A DNA stretch of 64,000 nt. Source: Pogona vitticeps (Eukaryota; Chordata; Lepidosauria; Squamata; Agamidae). Positions 14,105 to 25,564 of this stretch are shown here, piece after piece. The DNA lies in the NCBI RefSeq assembly GCF_051106095.1, contig NC_135783.1, positions 306,095,322 through 306,159,321 of the forward strand, written 5' to 3'. Both the position numbers and the translations under genes were made by a program. The number at the start of each line of letters is the position of its first letter. Within the stretch, counting starts at the first letter, position 1. The notes below the pieces were generated by a model. The model worked only from the letters and a program-made list of their open reading frames with translations, did no database searches and was not told the origin of the DNA.

Positions 14105-14332
14105 TAATAAATAACCATGTGCCATCATGTCAATTCTGACTTATTGTGACCTTTTTCAGGGTTTTCCAAATATAGAATACCCAGAAATGGTCTACCATTC
14201 CCTTCTTCTGGGGCACCCTGGAACCGTTCAGCTTTCCCAAAGACACACAGGCTGGTTCTACTCACAAAAGGCGCAGTGGGGAATTTAATTCCCAACAATA
14301 CTTAAACCACTGAGTCATCCAACCACCATAAA
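14105..14332 (-). mobile_element. Sauria-type SINE, antisense
   Basis: ATGTGCCATCATGTCAATTC begins the antisense BovB-type tail. The head region with a B-box-like GGGAATTAAATTCC is at about 14278-14291. It is inserted in the 3' region of a plus-strand BovB copy. Confidence 0.6.
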
Positions 14333-14607
14333 TTGGAGGCAACTTCATAGCACATAATAACAAGCTTGCAGAGGATTACAGACATATTCTCTTATAAATA
14401 TGTTTTAGACTGCAACATTAAGCAATTCTTACATGCTAATTTGAAGATGAACTGTAAATGAACACTCTAATACTAAGTTGCTGATACTCTGACTTTATAT
14501 GCATCTAGACAAAAACAGCAAATACAGTATTGACAATGAATTGATGGATTTCTAAAATAAATAATTATACTAGTGATGGCAATAATTTAAAAATAACAAA
14601 TATATAC

Positions 14608-14843
14608 CTTCAATGTTCTGTGGGCCTACTAGATTCATGGCCTGGTGTGCTGGATATTCAACTCTAGGCCTAGCAATGCCCAGTTGCTCCATTACCCCAT
14701 GAAGAAGTCTTTGGATATCAGCTTCTGAAACTCTGTCTGGGCTCCTGGGACTGTGACTAAACGTCACAGCTAGTCTAGAGGCCAGAAGAAATAATATGCT
14801 CGGAAGCAAGGCTGAAGTCATGGTGCTGTGAGTCTCTTTTAAC
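14608..14843 (-). CDS. SCG5: SCG5 (7B2) first coding exon, partial gene
   Basis: SCG5 (7B2) is a neuroendocrine secretory chaperone that binds pro-PCSK2 and prevents its premature activation. From the ATG at 14821 the exon encodes a 22-residue signal peptide ([20 protein letters not shown] then FS). It continues with [40 protein letters not shown] and LVGPQNIEG, near-identical to mammalian 7B2. The exon is bounded by acceptor CACAG (exon starts at 14843, 22 nt of 5' UTR) and donor GTATAT after phase 1. The following exons (GAHEGLQHLG onward in human) were not found between 1 and 14.6 kb and should lie past the left edge. Orientation and position relative to ARHGAP11A match human 15q13.3. Confidence 0.96.
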
Positions 14844-15444
14844 CTGTGTCAACAGAACAAGAAATAAGTGAATGATGGTATGAAATACTACGCGCCCTTT
14901 CACTTTTATTTGATTCAATTCTCAAAGACAACACTGAGGACTGCCAGGGAAAATCTGTAGCTTCGGGCATATTATAAGGTTTCCCCTTAGTGCATGCAAA
15001 GGACTTTGAAACTTGGAGGTGTCACATGCAAGTTAAGTATTCAAGTAATATTAAGCAGAAATTTAAAAACTCTGTGAAAAAAGGAGCCTGCAACTAGACA
15101 CACATTATCCTCTCTTTATCTGACCATTATGTCAATTTATTTTACTGTGTGGCTTACAAAGAAGAAATACTACCGTGTCTCGATGTTTATAAATCATGAC
15201 CTACATAAAGTTTGTAATTTTCTTCCTTTACAACAGTATTATTTTTCCAGGAAATACCTTATGATTCAGAAAAAGCACATGTAATCAGGTTGATCCATAA
15301 GAATTATACACAGGTATCTGTACTAAAAGCAAAGCCTTTATTATAGCCAAATAAAAATCACATAGCAATATACAAGCTTTTGAATTTATCTAAGTTCTTG
15401 CTTAAGCTTTATATTAAACAAAACATATAAAGAGACGGGGAAAG

Positions 15445-15535
15445 TAGAGTGACAGCATGTTTATTCCAAAATAAACCCTATTGTACTCAACAGGATTCAC
15501 ATCCAAGGAAATGTGTGTAGGACTGAAGTCTTTAA
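15445..15535. repeat. Interspersed repeat, same family as 8030-8120
   Basis: The sequence TATTGTACTCAACAGGATTC and GTGTGTAGGACTGAAGTC resembles the copies near 8030 and 46028. Confidence 0.4.
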
Positions 15536-15718
15536 AAGCTGCTGGGCATAAGGCACACCATATAATGATTCTGCCTACATAATATTAGTTAACTATGATT
15601 GAGAGAGCATTTTAAAGTAGAGGAATAGCTCCATAATTCACATTTAACCTTAAAATAACCATTTGAAGGAGGAGACAATATTATCTTAGAGAGCAGAGGC
15701 TCTCTGATGGAGGCAAAA

Positions 15719-15722
15719 CTAT

Positions 15723-15773
<51 letters not shown>

Positions 15774-15815
15774 TTTCCCGCCTATCTGGTAACATGACCA
15801 CTCTAGGCGGCTATC
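15719..15815 (-). mobile_element. L2-type tail, antisense, with (ATTT)n
   Basis: The (ATTT)n run at 15719-15776 is followed by CCCGCCTATCTGGTAAC and ACCACTCTAGGCGGC. This is the reverse complement of an L2 3' terminus. Confidence 0.7.
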
Positions 15816-16635
15816 CAGAAGGCTTATGTGTCTTAGGCAAATATAATGCTGGAGGTCTTGCTGCTGTGCTCTACAAAGGTCTACAAAGAAAAGGGTCCAA
15901 TTATCATTACAGCAGGTCAGGTCAGGGGCTATAAACTGAAGAAGGGTGCCCTTGATTTGGGGGGCAGGGTGTGTTGCTTCCTGCTGGCAGCCCTGGAGTC
16001 AGCTCCATCTCCAGACCTCAGGGTGTTCTCAGCAAGCCACCCTGGGTGCCCCCTACAGCACTGATCAGAAACCCCAGCACCTTTTATTACATGGCCTTTT
16101 GACTCGGGTGGTACTACCACATCAGACAGATTTTCTCTTGTCCTTGCAAGCAATTGAGCTGGCTCAACAGAGGCACCACAATGGGCTGAAAGCCAACCAG
16201 ACACTTGGTGGACAACTCTTTGTGCCATGGCCAAGCAATTCCAGAGAGCACAGTGTGGGGGGGGGGGGACAGGAACCACATTGTCACACACTGGCATACT
16301 TTAAAATATGTGACAAAGAAGCTGCAACATTGTCAGGGTCCAAATGGCAGTGAGTGCTGGTGGGGACAGCCAAAGTATTTACACCAGTGGATCCCATCGG
16401 ATATGTTAAGGTAAAGGAAGCACTTGAAGGAGAAAATTTGTATGCAGCACACAGTCTAGAGATGTCACATCAAGATTCAGAATGAGGAAGTCCTATGTCT
16501 GGTAGGAGATGAACAAGTAGCACATAAGTCTTCAGTGACTTTCTTCCTAATCCAGAGTTAAGTGTGATTGCCCCTAAAACTTCTCATCACTTGGAGTAGT
16601 GGCGTGATATGAACAGTATGTAGGTTTTATACTTT

Positions 16636-16893
16636 AGATGTATTCTTGAAGGCTTTCACGGCCAGGATCTGATGGTTGTGGTGGGTTTTTCGGGCTCTTT
16701 GGCCGTGTTCTGAAGGTTGTTCTTCCTGACGTTTCGCCAGTCTCTGTGGCTGGCATCTTCAGAGGACTGGAATAGGAGCTCTGTCCATGCTCTGTTGCAG
16801 TTTGCTATCCAGAGACTGGCAAAACGTTAGGAAGAACAACCTTCAGAACACGGCCAAAGAGCCTGAAAAAACCCACAACAATCATTTTATACT
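16636..16893. repeat. Inverted pair of an interspersed repeat (TTCCTGACGTTTCGCC)
   Basis: The left arm runs from about 16670 (TGGTTGTGGTGGGTTTTTCG) to CGTTTCGCCAGTCTCTG. The right arm (about 16812-16886) is its reverse complement, from CAGAGACTGGCAAAACGTTA to AAAAAACCCACAACA. The arms are roughly 75 bp. A third, single copy is at 55161-55290. I know this as a common squamate repeat but cannot name the family. Confidence 0.7.
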
Positions 16894-17936
16894 TTCTTTT
16901 TCTCCCTCCAAGTTATGCCAAGAAGGACATATTAGGATGGAGGGCGGAACCTGCAAACCTCAAAAGTCAGACTGAAGCACAATCCTGATTCTTCATGAAA
17001 GGTAATACTATTGATGGTAATTATACATTTTTTGTGGGGGGGAATTGGTCAAAGCTGACGTGGGAAATTACAACAAAAGGTTTTACAAAATTAGAACCTT
17101 TATAAATGAAATCTGCACTTTATACACTGAATTATACTTGTCTTATCTGTTGCCATCTACCAGGGCTCCCCAATCCACTTCATGGATTCCAAGTCACTAG
17201 CTCTTCCAAACTTCAGTTCCTTTGCAGTTAAATTCTATAATACTGTAATGCTGTACTCAGCTGTGGATTTCATATGGGCTACCTTATGAAAATATCATTT
17301 TCAATACAGAAAATAAGTTTCAATATAGCTGTAACCATTGTTTATTTCAGTCAAATGACTGACTGTTGTATTTGCTGCATATAACGAATATCACATCTCC
17401 ATATTCTCTGGAGTATAAAAGCTTTGTTTTTTCCCATCAGAAAGGTTTCTCCCAAATGACTGTAAAGAGTAAGAAAACATTCTGCCTATGAACAGAATAA
17501 TGTTTACAGCCTGTTTCTCCTCCCCCAAAATATCATGTTTAGTTTATTCAGTTTAACAGCACAAACCTTTCATGCCTACTCAGCAATAAGTCCCGTTAGG
17601 TTCTGTGGAGCATATTCCAGATAGCAAGTGCACGGCTGAAATAATCTTTCCAAGCGTACACAAAATTCAAGCCTGTAATTAATTTCCCTACAAGCTGGAG
17701 GTGGTGCGCATCTACCGCTTGTCACAGCTAACTGAATGCAGCATATGCAGCATTATATCTGTAGCAAAATGGAAGGAAACACAACGAACAGCAGAGAATG
17801 GCCAGCCAACCTATTCTGTGGCATTTCTTTTATTATGCCCCAATATGTGGAAACATTTTAAACAATATTGTATTCCTTTCCAGTCACCCGGTTTCAAGAT
17901 GGTCTCTTTAAAAAAAAAAAATCCCCATACAGCAAT

Positions 17937-17937
17937 A

Positions 17938-18024
<87 letters not shown>

Positions 18025-18066
18025 CGATGATGATGATGATGATGACGACGACGATGATGATGATGT
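17937..18066. repeat. (TAT)n then (GAT/GAC)n trinucleotide array
   Basis: About 88 bp of pure TAT/ATT repeat is followed directly by about 40 bp of GAT with GAC interruptions. It lies about 460 bp from the predicted SCG5 first exon. Confidence 0.95.
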
Positions 18067-18289
18067 CACCATGGAAAAAATAAGCGAGGACTAAGCAGGG
18101 GGAAAGAGGGGGGTGGAGGCCGTTCCCTTGGCTTTTCTGTCGGGCTCCTCCCTGCTTTGGGGGCCAGACCAGAAAGCCCCATATTTCTCCCCTGCTTTGT
18201 CTTTTTTGCCCAAACCCATTAAATAAGCCTTCTTGCAATTTGAAAAGAAAAACCAAGGATGCGGGGCACAAATTAGCATTTCAAAAGCA

Positions 18290-18830
18290 TTCGCCTTCTT
18301 GCTATCCAGGGCGGCCTTTCCTCGCCACCCAGGTGCGCTCTTCCAAACCTCGGCCTTCAGCCCCCCCCCCCCCGTACACCGCGCTCCCCCGTCTCCTCGC
18401 TTCTGCCTCGGGAGAGCCTTTCTCCCGCTCCAGAGCATCTCGACCGCCGCCCTCTCCCCCCCCCCTCGCCGCCTCCGTTTCTTTCTTGTCGTCGCCCCCG
18501 CCTTCCAGCCCCACCACTTCGCCTACCTTCTCCAGTCAGTCACACCGGCTATTCCGAGATGCGCGCCCCCCCCCACGAAGATGTACAAGGCACGCGCCGC
18601 CGCGGAAACAGGGAGATTTTTGTCGGCCGCGCGCTCCGCGTGTGCGACTCAGAGCGGGGGGGGGGGGGAGCCGGCGTCACCCGCTTAGTGGAGGGCACCG
18701 GAGCGAGAGGGAGGCTGCCCGCGCATGCAAGGAAGGCTGTGCAGGGAAGCCTCCCTTCGGTGGATTGGGAAAGCGCCTCAGCCACATCCTCCCCCCCCCC
18801 CGCAGGTGTGTGGATGGTTGCCAAGGAAGG
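18290..18830 (-). promoter_or_regulatory. SCG5: CpG-rich block, probable SCG5 promoter
   Basis: This is the densest CpG and GC region of the intergenic interval, with several C or G homopolymer runs. It starts about 3.7 kb upstream of the SCG5 coding exon. Overlapping open frames on both strands are what GC-rich non-coding DNA produces and match no protein that I know. No TATA box was recognised on the minus strand. Confidence 0.5.
18527..18680 (-). other. SCG5: Predicted SCG5 non-coding first exon
   Basis: On the minus strand the CpG-rich block contains a good donor, CTGGAGAAG|GTAGGCG (exon end at 18527), that would splice to the acceptor at 14843. Vertebrate SCG5 has a non-coding first exon, which fits. 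The transcription start is not defined and the upper boundary is a guess. Confidence 0.4.
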
Positions 18831-21249
18831 CATACACGTCAGATAGGCTTTTTCGCTTGCATTTGCTGGAGAGAAGGCCCTAAAGCCGGGAAATCCCATT
18901 TAGTTCAGTCTCATCTCTCCCCTCACATACCCAGTTCTCACCCGAACTTTTATTAATATCGAGAGGGGCCATCTTCCTCAGCAACAATCAGCTGGGAAAC
19001 CCAGGCAGGTTAACCAGTGGCCTCTTCCAGCCCCATGCAGATCTGTTCTCCTACCAGCATCTTCTCCTGAGGAAGCACAGCAAGAATGTGAGCTTCACAG
19101 GCTCTCAGGGCACCACCTGAAGTTTCAAGGGATGGGTATGCTCTCCTCCACCCCGTCTCCAGGCAGAAGATGAATTTGAGGACAAGCAAAGCAGGGGGGG
19201 AAACCTTTGAGGTTTATGTTTGAGATGGCTTAAAATCTGGACCCACATCTGTGCTCTGTCCCATCTGACTCTTGTGCTCAGTGCAAAGGCTGTGCTTATT
19301 CAGGGTCAGCACCCCAAAACACCAGGGAGTGACTGAGGAGAGAGACTGTGTAGATGAACTTGAGGCTGTTGTCATATTTGGAACAAGACGAGAGCGGAGC
19401 ACTGGCATTGCAATTTATGAGCGTTCTTGTACAAGTTGTGGCAGCAGAGTTATACGGTCTGCGGGGTGAAGAAAACTCCCTGGAGGCAGGTGGTTAACTG
19501 GTTATCCCTTCAAGATCCCAGGAGTACATGGCCTAGAAATGTGTGCTACAGATCTTGTGTTATTTGGGATGCAAACCATAGCAGGAATGATGGCAACAAC
19601 TGCAGTCACTCAATATTTTGCTACTTGTCAGCCACCAAGTAAGATGCTCTCTCCTTGATTCTAGATTCCCCATCACTCCACTAGATGGATTTTACCTAGA
19701 TTCTTGCATGGCCTTTTTCTCTCCTATCCCAAAAGCAGTTCCAGTGCCACTCATAACCCTGATTTGCCTTGCTTTTGTGATATCATGAGTGTCTACATAA
19801 GGGTTTTAGGTTTTGGCCCTGCAGTATCAGGGCATGGGCTGACCTGGCAAGTGAGGAGGGTTATCTTGAGGACATGAATGATTAAGGGTTGCCCACGAAG
19901 CTTTGCAGTTGAATGGGGTTTGTGCTTAGGCCTCACCAGTGCTGTTCAAATGTTTTAATCTGGGAGTGGGGAATCATCAGCTTTCAGACTATAGCTGCCA
20001 CAATACTTCATTATTGAACATCCTGTATGGGGCATGTGAAAAATGAAGTGCAAAATACCTAAAGGCCAAAGTTCCTTCACTTCTCCCCTTATTACCATAT
20101 TGTAGATGTAATCCTACAATCAATACATTGGGAGCAAACACTGTTGAAATTATTGGTTCTTACTCTTGAGTAGAAGTGTGTAGGAGTACACTGTTATGTT
20201 TGAAAATGTGGTCTCTTTGAAAGGGTTTCAAGGTTACACCAGCTAGCAGAAAACTGCTGGAGTGAGATATGTAGTGTGCATGTGTGTGAACTTTATCTGA
20301 TTGCCATCTAGGCACTTGAATGTAAACTGAGATGGCAGTTAAATCTGATAAAACATCCATAGGATTGGACTCTAGTAAGCAGGCTGTAAAGACCAGCACA
20401 GTTAAGACTGTAGTGTTCAGCTTCACATTCGGCCTTGGTCTAGCCTTACCAACCCCCCTCTGCCACTAGCAGCAAAATGAAACACAAAATACCTGTAGGA
20501 GCTGTTTTCAAAGGCTGCCATGTATAGGAGAGAGCTCAGTGAATTTCTCAGCCCACTGCTGGAAATCTTCACAGTAATTTATGAAAATGCCAAAGAATTT
20601 TTTTTTTGCCAGTGTCTCCCAGAATTGATGGTTTTTATCTATTGTGGGCAGACTCTGCTACCCTTTCTGTCTGGGTTTTTGTAATGAACTTGATTCAAGG
20701 TGAAGGTTCAAGAGAATTCATACATCTGTACAGAATTCCATAGCTTGTCTTTCCTCTGAAAATTCAGGTTTTGAATGATCTTTCCTAATGTTTCTGCCTT
20801 TGACCTTAAGGATTCATGAAAGCTTTCAAAGCTATACAAGGTTTCTCTGTTTCTTGCAGTAACCTAATAGTTTCCTTCCTCTGTCTCTTTCTCAGTTGTT
20901 TGGAGCATTTTGGGCATGGCAATGACAAACACTTTGTGATAAGTCTCCCTCATAGACAGCAAGGCCAACCCCCCTGGCAAAGCAGGCAATCCACAGTTAC
21001 TGTAAGCCATCCTTAACAGAACATCCAAACTGTTAAAAACAAACCTGTAGAGTCCACTGCCCTCTGAGACAGTCCGTTCTGTTGAAAGCACTTACTGACA
21101 AGTTCTTCCTAATATTTAGGCAAAATCTACCTTCTCATACAGTAATTTGAATCCATTATTTCAGGTCCTACCATCTGGAGCTATAAACAACTAAAACAAG
21201 CTTGCCCAACATGACTGCCCTTCAAATATTCACGAGCTATTTTATAGCT

Positions 21250-21325
21250 TCTGTCTTTTTTACTTTATTTGGACTTATACCCCACCCCTCTAGACAAAGT
21301 CTACTCGGGGCGGCTTTTCCAGCTG
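21250..21325 (-). mobile_element. LINE 3' tail fragment, antisense
   Basis: TTTATTTGGACTTATACCCC followed by ACTCGGGGCGGC is the reverse complement of an L2/CR1-like 3' terminus. Confidence 0.4.
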
Positions 21326-21399
21326 ATAACCATTCTTCATTTGACTTGGATTGCACCTTTTACTGTCTTGGTCATCCTCTGACAAAGTGCCCCATATTT

Positions 21400-22250
21400 T
21401 GATTAGAAAGCTATTTGTTGGCTGGATAGCATGTGTCAGGTGGATACAGTTACAGAATCATACTCAGAATGCTTATCACTGGCTCCCTCTCAAACTGGGA
21501 GGAGGTAACAAGTGGGGTACCACAAGGCTCCTGGATCCTGTGCGCTTCAACATTTTTGGATGAAAAGGTGCAGGGAATTCTTATTAAATTTATGAATGAT
21601 AAAAATTGGGTGGTGTAGCGTTCTCTATTTATTTGATCTATGGTTCATATTTGTTATGTAATGGCAGAGCCGGGAGAGATGCTATAAGAGGCGGAGCCTG
21701 AGTCAACTAAGGGAGATTAAGTGAGAGTCAGTAAGAGAAATGTAAGAGTCAGGCAGGAGAGGAAAGCCAGACAGAGTAATAATGTGTGTAGTTTGGGAAA
21801 TTTAGATGTGATTATCTACTGAAGATATTTATGAATCTCTGTAATCAATAAACCCAAGTTTTATTTAAAAGAACTTGAAGTGTGGACCTGACTCTTTCTG
21901 AAGTAATGGCGATTTAGAGATCACCTGGTGGCAGCAAGTGCAAAAGAAGAGTTTTTGCCTTCGTGTGCTCTGATGCTTGAAGGTCAAGCAAAGGGGCACG
22001 AGGGTGGATGCCACAGGTGGGATAACTAATGCCTTGGAAGATAGAAACAAAATTCAAAAATAACTTGATAGGCAAAAGATCTTGTTTAATGGGCTGTAAG
22101 CAACAGAATGAAATTTAACAGGGATGAGTGCAAAGTTCTACATCTGGGGAGGAGGACCAAATGCAGTTACAAGATGGGGAATACTTGGTGGTGTCAGTTT
22201 TGCTATGCACAATCATAGTGATCAAGCAAAGAAAAAGGAGCAATCCTCTC
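21400..22250 (+). mobile_element. CR1-clade LINE remnant split by a solo LTR
   Basis: Plus-strand peptides NWEEVTSGVPQGS (reverse transcriptase motif), then CKVLHLG-like and YKMGNT-like pieces, read in CR1 order. The copy is interrupted exactly at the TTGGGTGG site by the 402-bp element at 21614-22015. Frameshifts are frequent, so it is an old copy. Confidence 0.65.
21614..22015. mobile_element. Solo LTR of a retrovirus-like or Gypsy-like element
   Basis: The LTR starts TGTAGCG and ends GCCACA (TG..CA form). It is 402 bp long and flanked by a perfect 5-bp duplication, GGTGG (21609-21613 and 22016-22020). It carries AATAAA near 21847 and a TATAA-like word near 21682. No internal region remains, so it is a fossil left by LTR recombination, younger than the CR1 copy that it splits. 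Confidence 0.75.
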
Positions 22251-22395
22251 TACTGGGTTGCAACCAATCCAGATTCTTTAAACTTTTAAAATTCCCACTC
22301 TCCCCTCCTGAACGTTCTGACTACTCATACAAGAACTTGTAACACTATGGCCTGAGAAAAAGCATGTAAATTTCATGTACCCCTTTCACCTAAAC

Positions 22396-22531
22396 CAGTG
22401 GTTCCCAACCTTGGGTAACCAAGGTGTTCTTGGACTGCAATTTCCAGAAACCCTGAGTGGCACAGCTGGGTGAAGGCTTTTGGGGATTTCAGTCCAAGAA
22501 CACCTGGGTTATGCAAATTTGGGAATCACTG
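22396..22531. mobile_element. hAT-type MITE (CAGTGGTTCCCAACC ends)
   Basis: The left end CAGTGGTTCCCAACCTTGGG and the right end CAAATTTGGGAATCACTG form inverted repeats. The internal words TTCTTGGACTGCAATTTCC and TTTCAGTCCAAGAACACC mirror each other. The flanks ACCTAAAC and ACTGAAAT may be an eroded 8-bp duplication. Confidence 0.75.
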
Positions 22532-22619
22532 ACTGAAATGACTTCATGTTTAAAAGGCTTTTTTTTGGGGGGGGGGAATTGATGAAATAACTCAAAAGTG
22601 AAAATAAGAACCTTTTCAT

Positions 22620-23775
22620 GTTTTCTTCTTTAATTTTTAATAAGAAGTCCCATCCCTTTTGGCTACATCTTCCAATCTGCTGCCACCTGCAAATCTTATA
22701 AACATTCCCTCCACACCCTCATCTAGGTCATTTATAAAAACATTTGAGTAGTGTATCAGGCTGTGAAGGACAGAAGGAGGATAGTGAGCCATCCTCATCC
22801 ATAGAGACATGTAAAGAGAAAAAGGGAACCAGAGAGGGAGAGATGACTGAGGAGAGAAAAATATTGATAGAGAAAAGGAAAGAGGAGGAAAAAGGAAGAA
22901 GTCTGTCTGGTGGAGGAAGGAGAAAGAAGAAAGGAGGAGCTAAAATTGTCAATATGGGAAGGTGTAAAAGATCAAGGGGAGAAAAGATTCGGCAGTAGGA
23001 ATGGTAAAGCAGGGGGAGAGATAAAGGAGGAATAGATTCCACATATGAGAACACAAGGTCTTTTGAAGGACTTCCCTAACTTAAGGGTTGGAGGTTTACT
23101 ACCAGACCCAGAGGTGAAAAGAGGAGAAAATACGTTTGAGACGCAAGAATGGACGGTGATTGTTTTCCCGTGGGGACAAAGATGGGGGAAAGTGATCCAG
23201 CCGGATCAAACACACAACAAGCCTCCAAAGGAAAAGGACTGGGCTTGGCACCATATGCGTGCTGAGAAGTACCCCTCTGCGGAATCCTACAGATTGAGAG
23301 CAATTTGGGCCAGCCCCCCCAGTGAGTTATCCAAATTTACAAGAAGAATTAACCTCGTCTAGCTACGGACATTTACGTGAATTGTCTTTTTTCGATCCAG
23401 TTGAAGTAAAAGTGGAGACACCTAAAGTTAATAAAATTGAACTTCCAAACATTTCAAAAAAGACTCAGTCATTATTTCCTGCCAAAACTGAGGAACTGTC
23501 CCAAGTTTCAAATGAACCCAATCACACAGGCCCAAGACAGAATCCTCTGGCACCACTCTTGTTAATGATGGGAAAACACTGGTAAACATTCTTTAGGTGT
23601 GATCCATCAACTGGTTACAGATTTACTAACAGTATTATTGTTTGGCCCACTTTTTAATACCTTGGCCAACAATGGTATCACAACGGACATTGTCATAAGC
23701 CTTGCTGAAATCAAGGTACACAACATCTACAGCATTCCCTCCTCTACCAAACTTTGACTAAAAAAAAAATCTGAC
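22620..23775 (-). mobile_element. CR1-clade LINE remnant, interrupted
   Basis: On the minus strand, 23640-23770 encodes GNAVDVVYLDFSKAYDNV, the motif A region of a CR1 reverse transcriptase. 22620-22750 looks like further CR1 sequence on the same strand. The unnamed repeat at about 22752-23585 lies between them. Confidence 0.6.
22752..23585 (+). mobile_element. Unnamed repeat, copy A (fossil, coding-like block)
   Basis: It is homologous to 50809-51650. Both begin near TGTGAAGGA, pass through a purine-rich GAGGAG region, and then contain a peptide block with [12 protein letters not shown] and EWTVIV. A later block has LFPA and EPNHT or EPDHN. The family is not recognised. It may be part of an LTR-type or other virus-like element, and I treat it as a broken fossil. 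Copy A sits inside CR1 sequence. Confidence 0.6.
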
Positions 23776-24679
23776 ATATGTTTTTGAAACCTATAATATT
23801 TTCTTCATAATCTTCATAATATTTCCGAAATGTGTCTTTCCTAAATGGGCACACATGACTGTTTATTCTAGAGCCTTTTCTGGTATCAACATCAAACTAG
23901 GCTTCTCAAAGGCCACCACAGCTTTAAGGAAAAAAAACTGATTACTGTATACTCTTTTTTAGTTTCATATTAAAGAGGTATTTTTCAGCATTACCCATAT
24001 ATCCTAGTAGGAGACCCAGCTATCTATATAATTTTATTTCTTACTTTGGCAAGCATAATCATTTTATAATGCCATATTGTAATAACAATCTTACACAATA
24101 CAGGAAAAATGTTTTATTATTTTTAGAATACTGTATGGATTTTTGACACTCTAATCAGAAATCCTAGTACACAGAAATGCTAAGGGAAAAATCAAATTAA
24201 ATTTTAAATTAAATACACTCTGAGCAAATATGAACAGTTTCAATGCTACAGTAAACTTATCACATTACCTGTGCAAATGAACAGAATGGATATGGCTTTG
24301 TACACTTTGATTCAGTGACACAATCAGCAATTTTGTTTTGAATCATACTTTTGTAATTATCTACAATAAACACACACACACACAAAATCTTGCAACTTCA
24401 TTTGTGCTTCCTCATCCTCAAAGCTCAATATGAAACAAAAATTATTACATCCAGCAACACTGGAATTTTCTCCCATACATTACGCTAGTAACCTTAGCAA
24501 GCATCCACTTACAACTACTGTATACGCTTGTCTAGAAAGGTGGCTAAATATGCCAAAAATTTTATTTGGTTGACATTTGGTCAATAAAAGTACAACTCTA
24601 ATCAGAAGCTGCTAGTTTCTTTAAAATAAAAAACAAAACAAAAAAACTGCTGCCAAAGAGCACATAAAAGTGAAATGTG

Positions 24680-24802
24680 ACCACTCCAGATGTTTATTGC
24701 AGCTGCAGGCATCATTGCTCATCACTGTTATGCTGGCTAGGGCTGATGGGCATTGCAATCCACAACAGGCCACAAGATGCCCACCCTGCCCAAAAGAATT
24801 TG
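24680..24802. mobile_element. hAT-like MITE fragment (CTCCAGATGTT)
   Basis: CCACTCCAGATGTTTATTGC on the left and GGGCTGATGGGCATTGCAAT with CAGGCCACAAGATGCCCACC on the right resemble a common reptile/mammal hAT MITE with mirrored ends. A related scrap is present at about 30-100. Confidence 0.45.
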
Positions 24803-25132
24803 AGTACCAGTGCCAGGCATATACAGTCACTTAAATGTTGCAAGAAGTCCATGTTGCAGAATACCAAGCAGTATTATACAATTCAAGTAAAGACTGTGCT
24901 TCCTTATGAACATTCTGGAAAGATCAGCTAGAAACCAACTCCTTGTAATTTTTTTTTAAGTCCAGTTCCTAGGACTTGCACATTTCCCCCTCATAAAGTC
25001 CAGTCAAAATATAAAAACAAATCTCAGTTAAGAGCAATGAAGTAAATGCTACCTTAACCAAATTTACTTGGTCAAATTTCAACCACAATTTTAGAGACAG
25101 CCTTGCTTTAAAAGCAGGATGAAAACAATTCT

Positions 25133-25564
25133 TTTATTTTTCTAAAGAAATACATTTAAGAACCGTAGAAAAACAATAAATGATGGGTTGGATCTAGCTT
25201 CTTTGATGCTGGTGGAAAGATTTCCTGAGCAGATTTCTGCTCCGAATGCTCCCGTCAATGGGAAACAAGGAGCATACATACTATTTCCCTTCCATTTTAC
25301 AGCCCCCAGCATCACCTTCCCCAAACCTTGAATTTAGATTCTAGGCAAAGGGATATAAAGGGCTGCCATGGAAGGGAAAAATCTATGAAAATCACCATCA
25401 TCTCCCCACATCAGTGATATTCTTAGCTAGATCAAAAATAGCATACATACAGAAGGAGCTATTTTGTCTTAACAAAACAAAAAGATTCTGGACTCATCTC
25501 TAAGGAAGCAGTCCTAAATATGCAAACACAGATGCAAGACTATAGAAGTATTGGATTGTTAAAC
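25133..25564 (-). other. ARHGAP11A: ARHGAP11A 3' UTR, candidate poly(A) signal
   Basis: This is non-coding sequence after the stop. The first clear minus-strand AATAAA is at 25138-25133, about 430 nt past the stop. Longer 3' UTRs are possible because further AATAAA words occur near 24.56 kb. The transcript end is inferred from the hexamer only. Confidence 0.4.

Larger units (their letters stand above)
13390..14372 (+). mobile_element. RTE/BovB-clade LINE remnant with two nested insertions
   Basis: Plus-strand pieces SLETRAKI, ALEDRLQIPWTARRTYKC and EKREKPNVRWS are RTE/BovB reverse transcriptase C-terminal motifs. The tail ATTGGAGGCAACTTCATAGC is at 14334. A MITE (13594-13860) splits the IPWTARR region, and an antisense SINE (14105-14332) lies before the tail. 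Confidence 0.65.
14844..18526 (-). other. SCG5: SCG5 intron 1 (predicted)
   Basis: This is sequence between the predicted non-coding exon and the coding exon. Apart from the listed repeats, 14.85-15.44, 15.82-16.61 and 16.9-17.9 kb show nothing that I can identify. The open frames near 15.9-16.4 kb overlap on both strands and are not convincing. Confidence 0.4.
18831..25132. other. ARHGAP11A-SCG5 intergenic region
   Basis: No conserved gene was recognised between the SCG5 CpG block and the ARHGAP11A 3' end. 18.83-21.25 kb holds nothing clear except a weak copy of the 8030-type repeat near 20090-20190. 23.78-24.68 kb also shows nothing. The remaining parts are the repeats listed separately. 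Confidence 0.6.

Noticed and set aside
17701-18956. Frames with poly-Tyr, poly-Leu, poly-Asn or Pro-rich runs
   Set aside because: They come from the trinucleotide array and the CpG-rich block near the SCG5 promoter.
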